From Ptiloglossa arizonensis (Eukaryota > Arthropoda > Insecta > Hymenoptera > Colletidae), in assembly GCF_051014685.1 (NCBI RefSeq), contig NW_027478710.1, forward strand, positions 186,001 to 250,000: a stretch of 64,000 nucleotides of DNA, read 5' to 3'. The notes under the pieces were generated by a model, which did not search any database, had not been told where the DNA came from, and was given only the letters and a program-made list of their open reading frames with translations. The stretch's first letter is position 1. Every line of letters begins with the position of its first letter. Positions 1 to 11,279 of this stretch are shown piece by piece. Position numbers and translations under genes: made by a program.

Positions 1-65
1 TACCGTTGTAATCGGGCGAGTTTCTACTTTCAGATGCAACAGGAATTTGTCGAGTTCGTCAATTC

Positions 66-82
66 GTTCGCGAGATGTGGGA
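66..82 (+). promoter_or_regulatory. CENP-B-box-like motif, 8 of 9 core positions (one per monomer)
   Basis: The first monomer reads GTTCGCGAGATGTGGGA here, and the common form is GTTCGCGAGATATGGGA. The essential CENP-B box core is NTTCGNNNNANNCGGGN. The motif has TTCG, the central A and GGG at the right spacing, and only the C of CGGG is T. It recurs at this phase in most monomers. It is lost in variants such as TTAGCGAG, GAGGTATGGG and the one-base-deleted TTCCGAGAT. Box resemblance is seen in the sequence. Binding by a CENP-B-like (pogo transposase-derived) protein is only inferred, since the species is unknown. Confidence 0.5.
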
Positions 83-97
83 GTTTGAAGTTAAGGA

Positions 98-113
98 ATG
101 GTTGAGAAACCAT
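98..113 (+). repeat. 6-bp dyad with 4-base loop (one per monomer)
   Basis: ATGGTT and AACCAT form a perfect inverted repeat around GAGA. The dyad recurs at this phase in most monomers. The loop varies (GAGA, GAGC, AAGA, CAGA, TAGA) while the arms are often kept. Arms are broken in the AACGCTTGAG and GAATCCAT classes. Short dyads able to form non-B structures are reported to be common in centromeric satellites that lack CENP-B boxes. A structural role here is inference. Confidence 0.5.
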
Positions 114-3100
114 CACAATTTTCGCAAGTCTGATTCCCGAAACCAATAACTACAAAGGCCTAGGGGAAAAATACACATACCGTTGAAATCGGGCGAGTTT
201 CTGCTTTCAGATGAAATAGGAATTTCTCGTGTTCGTCAATCCGTTCGCGAGATATGGGTGTTTGAAGTTAAGGAGTGGTTGAGAAACCATCAAAATTTTC
301 GCATGTCTGATACTCGAAACCAATAACTACTATGGCCCAGGGCAAAAATACACATACCCTTGTAATCGGGCGAGTTTCTGCTTTCAGATGCAATAGGAAT
401 TTCTCGAGTTCGTCAATCCGTTCGCGAGATATGGGAGTTTGAAGTTAAGGAACGCTTGAGAAGCCATCAAAATTTTCGCAAGTCAGACACTCGAAACCAA
501 TAACTACTATGGCCTAGGGGAAAAGTACACACACCATTGTAATCGAGCGAGTTTCTACTTTCAGATGCAACAGGAATTTCTCGACTTCGTCAATCCGTTC
601 GCGAGATATGGGAGTTTGAAGTTAAGGAATGGTTGAGAAACCACAAAAATTTTCGCTGATCTGATACTCGAAACAAATAACTGGAATGGCCTAAGGGAAA
701 GGTACACATACCGTTGTAATCGGGCGAGTTTCTGCTTTCAGATGCAACAGGAATTTCTCGAGTTCGTCAATCCGTTCGCGAGATATGGGAGTTTGAAGTT
801 AAGGAATGGTTGAGAAACCACAAAAATTTTCGCCGGTCTGATACTCGAAACCAATAACTGGAATGGCCCAAGGGAAAAGTACACATACCGTTGTAATCCG
901 GCGAGTTTCTGCTTTCAGATGCAACAGGAATTTCTCGAGTTCGTCAATCCGTTCACGAGATATGGGAGTTTGAAGTTAAGGAATGGTTGAGAATCCATCA
1001 AAATTTTCGCAAGTCTGATGCTCGAAACCAATAACTACTATGGGCTAGGGGAAAAGTACACACACCATTGTAATCGGGCGAGTTTCTACTTTCAGATGCA
1101 ACAGGAATTTCTCGAGTTCGTCAATCCGTTCGCGAGATGTGGGAGTTTGAAGTTAAGGAATGGTTGAGAAACCATCAAAATTTTTGCAAGTCTGATTCCC
1201 GAAACCAATAACAACAAAGGCCTAGGGGAAAAATGCACATACCGTTGTAATCGGGCGAGTTTCTACTTTCAGATGCAACAGGAATTTCTCGAGTTCGTCA
1301 ATCCGTTCGCGAGATATGGGAGTTTGAAGTTAAGGAATGGTTGAGAAACCATCAAAATTTTCGCATGTCTGATACTCGAAACCAATAACTACAATGGCCT
1401 GGGGCAAAAATACACATACCGTTGTAATCGGGCGAGTTTCTGCTTTCAGATGCAATAGGAATTTCTCGTGTTCGTCAATCCGTTCGCGAGATATGGGAGT
1501 TTGAAGTTAAGGAATGGTTGAGCAACCATCAAAATTTTCGCAAGTCTGATACTCGAAACCAATAACTACTATGGCCTAGGGCAAAAATACACATACCGCT
1601 GTAATCGGGCGAGTTTCTGCTTTCAGATGCAACAAGAAATTCTCGAGTTCGTCAATTCGTTCGCGAGATATGGGAGTTTGAAGTTAAGGAATGGTTGAGC
1701 AACCATCACAATTTTCGCAAGTCTGATTCCCGAAACCAATAACTACAAAGGCCTAGGGGAAGAATACACATACCGTTGTAATCGGGCGAGTTTCTACTTT
1801 CAGATGCAACAGGAATTTATCGAGTTCTTCAGTCCGTTCGCGAGATATGGGAGTTTGAAGTTAAGGAACGGTTCAGAAACCATCAAAATTTTCGCGTGTC
1901 TGATAATCGAAACCAATAACTACAATGGCCTAGGGGGAAAATGCACATACCGTTGTAATCGGGCGAGTTTCTTCTTTCAGACGATACAGGAATTTCTCGA
2001 GTTCGTCAATCCGTTCGCGAGATATGGGAGTTTGAAGTTAAGGAATGGTTCAGATACCATCAAAAATTTCGCTGGTCTGATACTCGAAAACAATAACTGG
2101 ATTGGCCTAGGGGAAAAGTACACACACCATTGTAATGGGGCGAGTTTCTATATTCAGATGCAACAGGAATTTCTCGAGTTCGTCAACCGTTCGCGAGATA
2201 TGGGAGTTTGAAATTAAGGAATGGTTGAGAAACCATCAAAATTTTCGCAAGTCTGATACTCAAAACCAATAACTACTATGGCCTAGGGCAAAAATACACA
2301 CACCGCTGTAATCGGGCGAGTTTCTGCTTTCAGATGCAACAAGAATTTCTCGAGTTCGTCAATTCGTTCGCGAGATGTGGGAGTTTGAAGTTAAGGAATG
2401 GTTGAGCAACCATCAAATTTTTCGCAAGTCTGATTCCCGAAACCAATAACTACAAAGGCCTAGGGGAAAAATACACACACCGTTGTAATCGGGCGAGTTT
2501 CTGCTTTCAGATGTAATAGGAATTTCTCGAGTTCGTCAATCCGTTCGCGAGATATGGGAGTTTGATATTAAGGAATGGTTCAGAAACTATCGAAATATTC
2601 GCACCTCTGATTCCCGAAACCAATAACTACAAAGGCCTAGGGGAAAAGTACACATACCGTTGAAATCGGGCGAGTTTCTGCTTTCAGATGAAATAGGAAT
2701 TTCTCGTGTTCGTCAATCCGTTCGCGAGATATGGGTGTTTGAAGTTAAGGAATGGTTGAGAAACCATCAAAATTTTCGCATGTCTGATACTCGAAACCAA
2801 TAACTACTATTGCCCAGGGCAAAAATACACATACCCTTGTAATCGGGCGAGTTTCTGCTTTCAGATGCAATAGGAATTTCTCGAGTTCGTCAATCCGTTC
2901 GCGTGATATGGGAGTTTGAAGTTAAGGAATGGTTGAGAAACCATCAAAATTTTCGCATGTCTGATACTCGAAACCAATAACTACAATGGCCTAGGGGGAA
3001 AATACACATACCGTTGTAATCCGGCGAGTTTCTACTTTCAGATGAAACAGGAATTTCTCGAGTTCGTCAATCCGTTCGCGAGATATGGGAGTTTGAAGTT

Positions 3101-6100
3101 AAGGAACGCTTGAGAAACCATCAAAATTTTCGCAAGTCTGATACTCGAAACCAATAACTAGTATGGCCTAGGGGAAAAGTACATACAACAAATGTAATCG
3201 GGCGAGTTTCTACTTTCAGATGCAACAGGAATTTCTCGAGTTCGTCAATCCGTTCGCGAGATGTGGGAGTTTGAAGTTAAGGAACGGTTGAGAAACCATC
3301 AAAATTTTCGCAAGTCTGATTCCCGAAACCAATAACTACAAAGGCCTAGGGGAAAAATACACATGCCGTTGTAACCGGGCGAGTTTCTGCTTTCAGATGC
3401 AATAGGTATTTCTCGTGTTCGTCAATCCGTTCGCGAGATATGGGAGTTTGAAATTAAGGAATGGTTGAGCAACCATCAAAATTTTCGCAAGTCTGATACT
3501 CGAAACCAATAACTACTATGGCCTAGGGCAAAAATATACATACCGCTGTAATCGGGCGAGTTTCTGCTTTCAGATGCAACAAGAAATTCTCGAGTTCGTC
3601 AATTCGTTCGCGAGATATGGGAGTTTGAAGTTAAGGAATGGTTGAGCAACCATCACAATTTTCGCAAGTCTGATTCCCGAAACCAATAACTACAAAGGCC
3701 TAGGGGAAGAATACTCATACCGTTGTAATCGGGCGAGTTTCTACTTTCAGATGCAACAGGAATTTATCGAGTTCTTCAATCCGTTCGCGAGATATGGGAG
3801 TTTGAAGTTAAGGAACGGTTCAGAAACCATCAAAATTTTCGCGTGTCTGATAATCGAAACCAATAACTACAATGGCCTAGGGGGAAAATACACATACCGT
3901 TGTAATCGGGCGAGTTTCTTCTTTCAGACGAAACAGGAATTTCTCGAGTTCGTCAATCCGTTCGCGAGATATGGGAGTTTGAAGTTAAGGAACGCTTGAG
4001 AAACCATCAAAATTTTCGCAAGTCTGATACTCGAAACCAATAACTAGTATGGCCTAGGGGAAAAGTACACACAACAATTGTAATCGGGCGAGTTTCTACT
4101 TTCAGATGCAACAGGAATTTCTCGAGTTCGTCAATCCGTTCGCGAGATGTGGGAGTTTGAAGTTAAGGAACGCTTGAGAAACCATCAAAATTTTCGCAAG
4201 TCTGATACTCGAAACCAATAACTGGAATGGCCTAGGGGAAAAGTACACACACTACTGTAATCGGGCGTGTTTCTTCTTTCAGATGCAACAGGAATTTCTC
4301 GAGTTCATCAATCCGTTCGCGAGATATGGGAGTTTGAAGTTAAGGAATGGTTGAGAATCCATCAAAATTTTCGCAAGTCTGATGCTCGAAACCAATAACT
4401 ACTATGGACTAGGGGAAAAGTACACACACCATTGTAATCGGGCGAGTTTCTGCTTTCAGATGCAACAGGAATTTCTCGAGTTCGTCGATCTGTTCGCGAG
4501 ATATGGGAGTTTGAAGTTAAGGAATGGTTGAGAAACCATCAAAATTTTCGCAAGTCTGATACTCGAAACCAATAACTACTATGGCCTAGGGCAAAAATAC
4601 ACACACCGTTGTAATCGGGCGAGTTTCTACTTTCAGATGCAACAGGAATTTCTCGAGTTCGTCAATCCGTTCGCGAGATATGGGAGTTTGAAGTTAAGGA
4701 ATGGTTGAGAAACCACCAAAATTTTCGCTGATTTGATTCTCGAAACCAATAACTAGAATGGCCTAGGGGAAGAGTATACATACCGTTGAAATCGGGCGAG
4801 TTTCTGCTTTCAGATGCAATAGGAATTTCTCGAGTTAGTCAATCCGTTCGCGAGATATGGGAGTTTGATGTTAAGGAATGGTTGAGAAACCATCAAAATT
4901 TTCGCATGTCTGATACTCGAAACTAATAACTACTATGGCCTTTGGCAAAAATACACATACCCTTGTAATCGGGCGAGTTTCTGCTTTCGGATGCTATAGG
5001 AATTTCTCGAGTTCGTCAATCCGTTCGCGTGTTATGGGAGTTTGAAGTTAAGCAATGGTTGAGAAACCATCAAAGTTTTCGCATGTCTGATACTCGAAAC
5101 CAATAACTACAATGGCCTAGGGGGAAAATACACATACCGTTGTAATCCGGCGAGTTTCTACTTTCAGATGAAACAGGAATATCTCGAGTTCGTCAATCCG
5201 TTCGCGTGATATGGGAGTTTGAAGTTAAGGAACGCTTGAGAAACCATCAAAATTTTCGCAAGTCTGATACTCGAAACCAATAACTAGTATGGCCTAGGGG
5301 AAAAGTACACACAACAATTGTAATCGTGCGAGTTTCTACTTTCAGATGCAACAGGAATTTCTCGAGTTCGTCATTCCGTTCGCGAGATATGGGAGTTTGA
5401 AGTTAAGGAACGTTTGAGAAACCATAAAAATTGTCTCAATTATGATACTCGAAACCAATAACTACTACGGCCTAGGGCAAAAATACACACACCGTTGTAA
5501 TCGGGCTAGTTTCTACTTTCAGATGCAACAGGAATTTCTCGAGTTCGTCAATCCGTTCGCGAGATATGGGAGTTTGAAGTTAAGGAATGGTTGAGAAACC
5601 ACCAAAATTTTCGCTGATTTGATACTCGAAACCAATAACTGGAATGGCATAGCGGAAGAGTATACATACCGTTGAAATCGGGCGAGTTTCTGCTTTCAGA
5701 TGCAATAGGAATTTCTCGTGTTCGTCAATCCGTTCGCGTGATATGGGAGTTTGAAGTTAAGGAACGCTTGAGAAACCATCAAAATTTTCGCAAGTCTGAT
5801 ACTCGAAACCAATAACTAGTATGGCCTAGGGGAAAAGTACACACAACAATTGTAATCTGGCGAGTTTCTACTTTCAGATGCAACAAGAATTTCTCGAGTT
5901 CGTCAATCCGTTCGAGAGATGTGGGAGTTTGAAGTTAAGGAATGGTTGAGAGACCATCCAAATTTTCGCAAGTCTGATTCCCGAAACCAATAACTACAAA
6001 GGCCTAGGGGAAAAATACACATGCCGTTGTAATCGTGCGAGTTTCCACTTTCAGATGCAACAGGAATTTCTCTAGTTCGTCATTCCGTTCGCGAGATATG

Positions 6101-6259
6101 GGAGTTTGAAGTTAAGGAACGTTTGAGAAACCATAAAAATTTTCTCAATTCTGATACTCGAAACCAATAACGACTATGGCCTAGGGCAAAAATACACATA
6201 CCCTTGTAATCGGGCGAGCTTTTGCTTTCAGATGCAACAGGAATTTCTCGAGTTCGTCG

Positions 6260-9200
6260 ATCTGTTCGCGAGATATGGGAGTTTGAAGTTAAGGAATGGT
6301 TGAGAAACCATCAAAATTTTCGCAAGTCTGATACTCGAAACCACTACCTAAAAAGGCCTAGGGGGAAAATACACATACCGTTGTAATCCGGCGAGATTCT
6401 ACTTTCAGATGAAACAGGAATTTCTCGAGTTCGTCAATCCGTTCGCGAGATATGGGAGTTCGAATTTAAGGAATGGTTGGGAAACCATCAAAATTTTCGC
6501 ATGTCTGATACTCGGAACCAGTAACAACTATGGCCTAGGGCAAAAATACACATACCGTTGTAATCGGGCGGGTCTCTGCTTTCAGATGCAATCGGAATTT
6601 CTCGAGTTCGTCAATCCGTTCGCGAGATATGGGAGTTTGATGTTAAGGAATGGTTGAGAAACCATCAAAATTTTCGCACCTCTGATTCCCGAAACCAATA
6701 ACTACAAAGGCCTAGGGGAAAAGTATACATACCGTTGAAATCGGGCGAGTTTCTGCTTTCGGATGCAACAGGAATTTCTCGAGATCGTCAATCCGTTCGC
6801 GAGAAATGGGAGTTTGAAATTAAGGAATGGTTGAGAAACCATCAAAATTTTCGCAACTCTGATACTCGAAACCAATAACTACTATGGCCTGGGGCAAAAA
6901 TACACATACCCCTGTAATCGGGCGAGTTTCTACTTTCAGATGCTACAGGAATTTCTCGAGTTCGTCAATCCGTTCGCGAGATATGGGAGTTTAAAATTAA
7001 GGAATGGTTGAGAAACCATCAAAATTTTCGCTGGTCTGATCCTCGAAACCAATAATTGGAATGGCCTAGGGGAAAAGTACTCACACCATTGTAATCGGGC
7101 GAGTTTCTACTTTCAGATGCAACAGGAAGTTCTCGAGTTCGTCAATCCGTTCGGGAGATATGGGAGTTAGAAGTTAAGGAATGGTTGAGAGACCATCAAA
7201 ATTTTCGCTGGTCTGATACTCGAAACCAATAACTGGAATGGTCTAGGGGAAAAGTACACACACCATTGTAATGGGGCGAGTTTCTACTTTCAGATGCAAC
7301 AGGAAGTTCTCGAGTTCGTCAATCCGTTCGCGAGGTATGGGAGCTGGAATTTCAGGAATGGTTGAGAAACCATCAAAATTTTCGCAATTCTGATTCCCGA
7401 AACCAAAAACTACAAAGGCCTAGGGGAAAAATACACATACCGCTTTAATCGGGCGAGTTTCTACTTTCAGATGCAACAGGAATTTCTCGAGTTCGTCAAT
7501 CCGTTCGCGAGATATGGGAGTTTGAAGTTAAGGAATGGTTGAGAAACCATCAAAATTTTCGCAAGTCTGATACTCGAAAACAATAACTACTATGGCCTAG
7601 GGCAAAAATACACATACCGGTGTAATCGGGCGAGTTTCTACTTTCAGATGCAACAGGAATTTCTCGAGTTCGTCAATCCGTTCGCGAGATATGGGAGTTT
7701 AAAGTTAAGGAATGGTTGAGAAACCATCAAAATTTTCGCTGGTCTGATACTCGAAACCAATAATTGGAATGGCCTAGGGGAAAAGTACACACACCATTGT
7801 AATCGGGCGAGTTTCTACTTTCAGATGCAACAGGAAGTTCTCGAGTTCGTCAATCCGTTCGGGAGATATGGGAGTTAGAAGTTAAGGAATGGTTGAGAGA
7901 CCATAAAAATTTTCGCAATTCTGATTCCCGAAACCAATAACTACTATGGCCTAGGGCAAAAATACACATACCGGTGTAATCGGGCGAGTTTCTACTTTCA
8001 GATGGAACAGCAATTTCTCGAGTTCGTCAATCCGTTCGCGAGATATGGGAGTTTGAAGTTAAGGAATGGTTGAGAATACATCAAAATTTTCGCTGGTCTG
8101 ATACTCGAAACCAATAACTGGAATGGTCTAGGGGAAAAGTACACACACCATTGTAATGGGGCGAGTTTCTACTTTCAGATGCAACAGGAATTTCTCGAGT
8201 TCGTCAATCCGTTCGCGAGATATGGGAGTTTGAAGTTAAGGAATGGTTGAGAAACCATCAAAATTTTCGCAAGTCTGATACTCGAAACCACTAACTAAAA
8301 AGGCCTAGGGGGAAAATACACATACCGTTGTAATCCGGCGAGATTCTACTTTCAGATGAAACAGGAATTTCTCGAGTTCGTCAATCCGTTCGCGAGATAT
8401 GGGAGTTCGAATTTAAGGAATGGTTGGGAAACCATCAAAATTTTCGCATGTCTGATACTCGGAACCAGTAACAACTATGGCCTAGGGCAAAAATACACAT
8501 ACCGTTGTAATCGGGCGGGTCTCTGCTTTCAGATGCAATCGGAATTTCTCGAGTTTGTCAATCCGTTCGCGAGATATGGGAGTTTGATGTTAAGGAATGG
8601 TTGAGAAACCATCAAAATTTTCGCACCTCTGATTCCCGAAACCAATAACTACAAAGGCCTAGTGGAAAAGTATACATACCGTTGAAATCGGGCGAGTTTC
8701 TGCTTTCGGATGCAACAGGAATTACTCGAGATCGTCAATCCGTTCGCGAGAAATGGGAGTTTGAAATTAAGGAATGGTTGAGAAACCATCAAAATTTTCG
8801 CAACTCTGATACTCGAAACCAATAACTACTATGGCCTGGGGCAAAAATACACATACCCCTGTAATCGGGCGAGTTTCTACTTTCAGATGCTACAGGAATT
8901 TCTCGAGTTCGTCAATCCGTTCGCGAGATATGGGAGTTTAAAATTAAGGAATGGTTGAGAAACCATCAAAATTTTCGCTGGTCTGATACTCGAAACCAAT
9001 AATTGGAATGGCCTAGGGGAAAAGTACTCACACCATTGTAATCGGGCGAGTTTCTACTTTCAGATGCAACAGGAAGTTCTCGAGTTCGTCAATCCGTTCG
9101 GGAGATATGGGAGTTAGAAGTTAAGGAATGGTTGAGAGACCATCAAAATTTTCGCTGGTCTGATACTCGAAACCAATAACTGGAATGGTCTAGGGGAAAA

Positions 9201-9622
9201 GTACACACACCATTGTAATGGGGCGAGTTTCTACTTTCAGATGCAACAGGAAGTTCTCGAGTTCGTCAATCCGTTCGCGAGGTATGGGAGCTGGAATTTC
9301 AGGAATGGTTGAGAAACCATCAAAATTTTCGCAAGTCTGATTCCCGAAACCAATAACTACTATGGCCTAGGGCAAAAATACACATACCGGTGTAATCGGG
9401 CGAGTTTCTACTTTCAGATGGAACAGCAATTTCTCGAGTTCGTCAATCCGTTCGCGAGATATGGGAGTTTGAAGTTAAGGAATGGTTGAGAATACATCAA
9501 AATTTTCGCTGGTCTGATACTCGAAACCAATAACTGGAATGGTCTAGGGGAAAAGTACACACACCATTGTAATGGGGCGAGTTTCTACTTTCAGATGCAA
9601 CAGGAATTTCTCGAGTTCGTCA
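6260..9622. repeat. 11-monomer duplication inside block A
   Basis: The segment from about 6260 repeats from about 8207 at an offset of exactly 1947 bp (11 x 177). An example is the distinctive GGAACCAGTAACAACTATGG variant near 6510 and 8457. The second copy then skips three monomers: 9331 onward matches 7915 onward, an offset of 1416 bp. The counterpart in block A' lacks 8207-9622 entirely, so the two copies of the domain differ by 1416 bp (8 monomers) here. Confidence 0.8.
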
Positions 9623-11279
9623 ATCCGTTCGCGAGATATGGGAGTTTGAAGTTAAGGAATGGTTGAGAAACCATCAAAATTTTCGCAAGTCTGATACTCG
9701 AAAACAATAACTACTATGGCCTAGGGCAAAAATACACATACCGGTGTAATCGGGCGAGTTTCTACTTTCAGATGCAACAGGAATTTCTCGAGTTCGTCAA
9801 TCCGTTCGCGAGATATGGGAGTTTAAAGTTAAGGAATGGTTGAGAAACCATCAAAATTTTCGATGGTCTGATACTCGAAACCAATAATTGGAATGGCCTA
9901 GGGGAAAAGAACACACACCATTGTAATCGGGCGAGTTTCTACTTTCAGATGCAACAGGAATTTCTCGAGTTCGTCAATCCGTTCGGGAGATATGGGAGTT
10001 TGAAGGTAACGAATGGTTGAGAGACCATCAAAAATTTCGCAAGTCTGATACTCCAAAATCAAAACTACTATGGCCTAGGGCAAAAATACACATACCGTTG
10101 CAATCGGGCGAGTTTCTACTTTCAGATGAAGCAGGAATTTCTCTAGTTTGTCAATCCGTTCGCGAGATATGGGAGTTTGAAGGTAACGAATGGTTGAGAG
10201 ACCATCAAAAATTTCGCTGGTCTGATACTCGAAACCAATAACTGGAATGGCCTATGGGAAACGTTCACACACCATTGTAATGGGGCGAGTTTCTACTTTC
10301 AGATGCAACAGGAAGTTCTCGAGTTCGTCAATCCGTTCGCGAGATATGGGAGTTTGAAATTAAGGAATGGTTGAGAAACCATCAAAATTTTCGCAAGTCT
10401 GATACTCGAAAATCAAAACTACTATGGCCTAGGGCAAAAATAAACATACCGGTGTAATCGGGCGAGTTTCTACTTTCAGATTGAACAGGAATTTCTCGAG
10501 TTCGTCAATCCGTTCGCGAGATATGGGAGTTTGAAGTTAAGGAATGGTTGAGAAACCATCAAAATTTTCGCATGTCTGATACTCGAAACCAATAACTGCT
10601 ATGGCCTAGGGCAAAAATACACATACCGTTGTAATCGGGCGAGTTTCTGATTTCAGATGCAACAGGAATTTCTCGAGTTCGTCAATTCGTTCCCGAGATA
10701 TGGGAGTTTGAAATTAAGGAATGGTTGAGCAACCATCAAAATTTTCGCAAGTCTGATTCCCGAAACCAATAACTACAAAGGCCTAGGGGAAAAATACGCA
10801 TACCGTTCTTTTCGGGCGAGTTTCTACTTTCAGATGCAAAAGGAATTTCTGGAGTTCGTCAATCCGTTCGCGAGATATGGGAGTTTGAAGTTAAGAAATG
10901 GTTGAGAAACCATCAAAATTTCCGCAAGTCTGATACTCGAAACCAATAACTACAATGGCCTAGGGCAAAAATACACATACCGTTGCAATCGGGCGAGTTT
11001 CTACTTTCAGATGAAGCAGGAATTTCTCGAGTTCGTCAATCCGTTCGCGAGATATGGGAGTTTGAAGGTAACGAATGGTTGAGAGACCATCAAAAATTTC
11101 GCTGGTCTGATACTCGAAACCAATAACTGGAATGGCCTATGGGAAACGTTCACACACCATTGTAATGGGGCGAGTTTCTACTTTCAGATGCAACAGGAAG
11201 TTCTCGAGTTCGTCAATCCGTTCGCGAGATATGGGAGTTTGAAATTAAGGAATGGTTGAGAAACCATCAAAATTTTCGC

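Larger units (their letters stand above)
1..177 (+). repeat. Representative satellite monomer (phase reference)
   Basis: This first monomer sets the phase used in the other entries. Its parts in order are: a CENP-B-box-like segment with CGGG (1-17), a polypyrimidine stretch TTTCTACTTTC (about 21-31), an XhoI-type CTCGAG position around 49-54 (here GTCGAG), a stronger CENP-B-box-like motif containing TCGCGA (66-82), a 6-bp dyad with a 4-base loop (98-113), an AAAATTTT palindrome around 115-122 (one base changed here), and a variable tail with GGCCTAGG (about 157-164). Most monomers differ from the consensus at only a few positions. Single-base and 2-base deletions occur in a minority. Confidence 0.95.
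1..11279. repeat. Block A: first copy of the long duplicated domain
   Basis: This block matches 16818-29338 with an initial offset of 16817 bp (95 monomers plus 2 bp). Substitutions are sparse: I count roughly eight in the first 3.4 kb, for example 955 a against 17772 g, 1506 g against 18323 a, and 2101 a against 18918 t. The offset shifts to 16640, 19475 and 18059 further in as whole monomers are gained or lost. Similarity stops near 11280, where GCATGTCTG replaces GCAAGTCTG. No unique sequence lies inside. Confidence 0.85.

Noticed and set aside
50..56. CTCGAG (XhoI), TCGCGA (NruI) and CCTAGG (AvrII) palindromes as regulatory sites
   Set aside because: They are present in most monomers as part of the consensus. 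They would give restriction ladders but there is no evidence of regulatory function.
20..60. Polypyrimidine tract followed by CAG as a splice acceptor (TTTCTACTTTCAG)
   Set aside because: It looks like an acceptor and repeats in every monomer, but there is no exon, donor partner or coding context, so it is probably coincidental.
1804..2211. Open frame of 135 codons with internal repeats
   Set aside because: It is 2.3 satellite monomers whose TGA is changed to TCA. The same frame is stopped in nearly all other monomers, so it is a repeat artefact and not a gene.
10017..10241. Open frame in a third reading frame with RDHQKFR and SDT repeats, also at 28076 and 32850
   Set aside because: It arises from a monomer variant (GGTTGAGAGACC or GGATGGTTGAGC) that shifts where stops fall. 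The copies come from block duplication and do not indicate a conserved protein.
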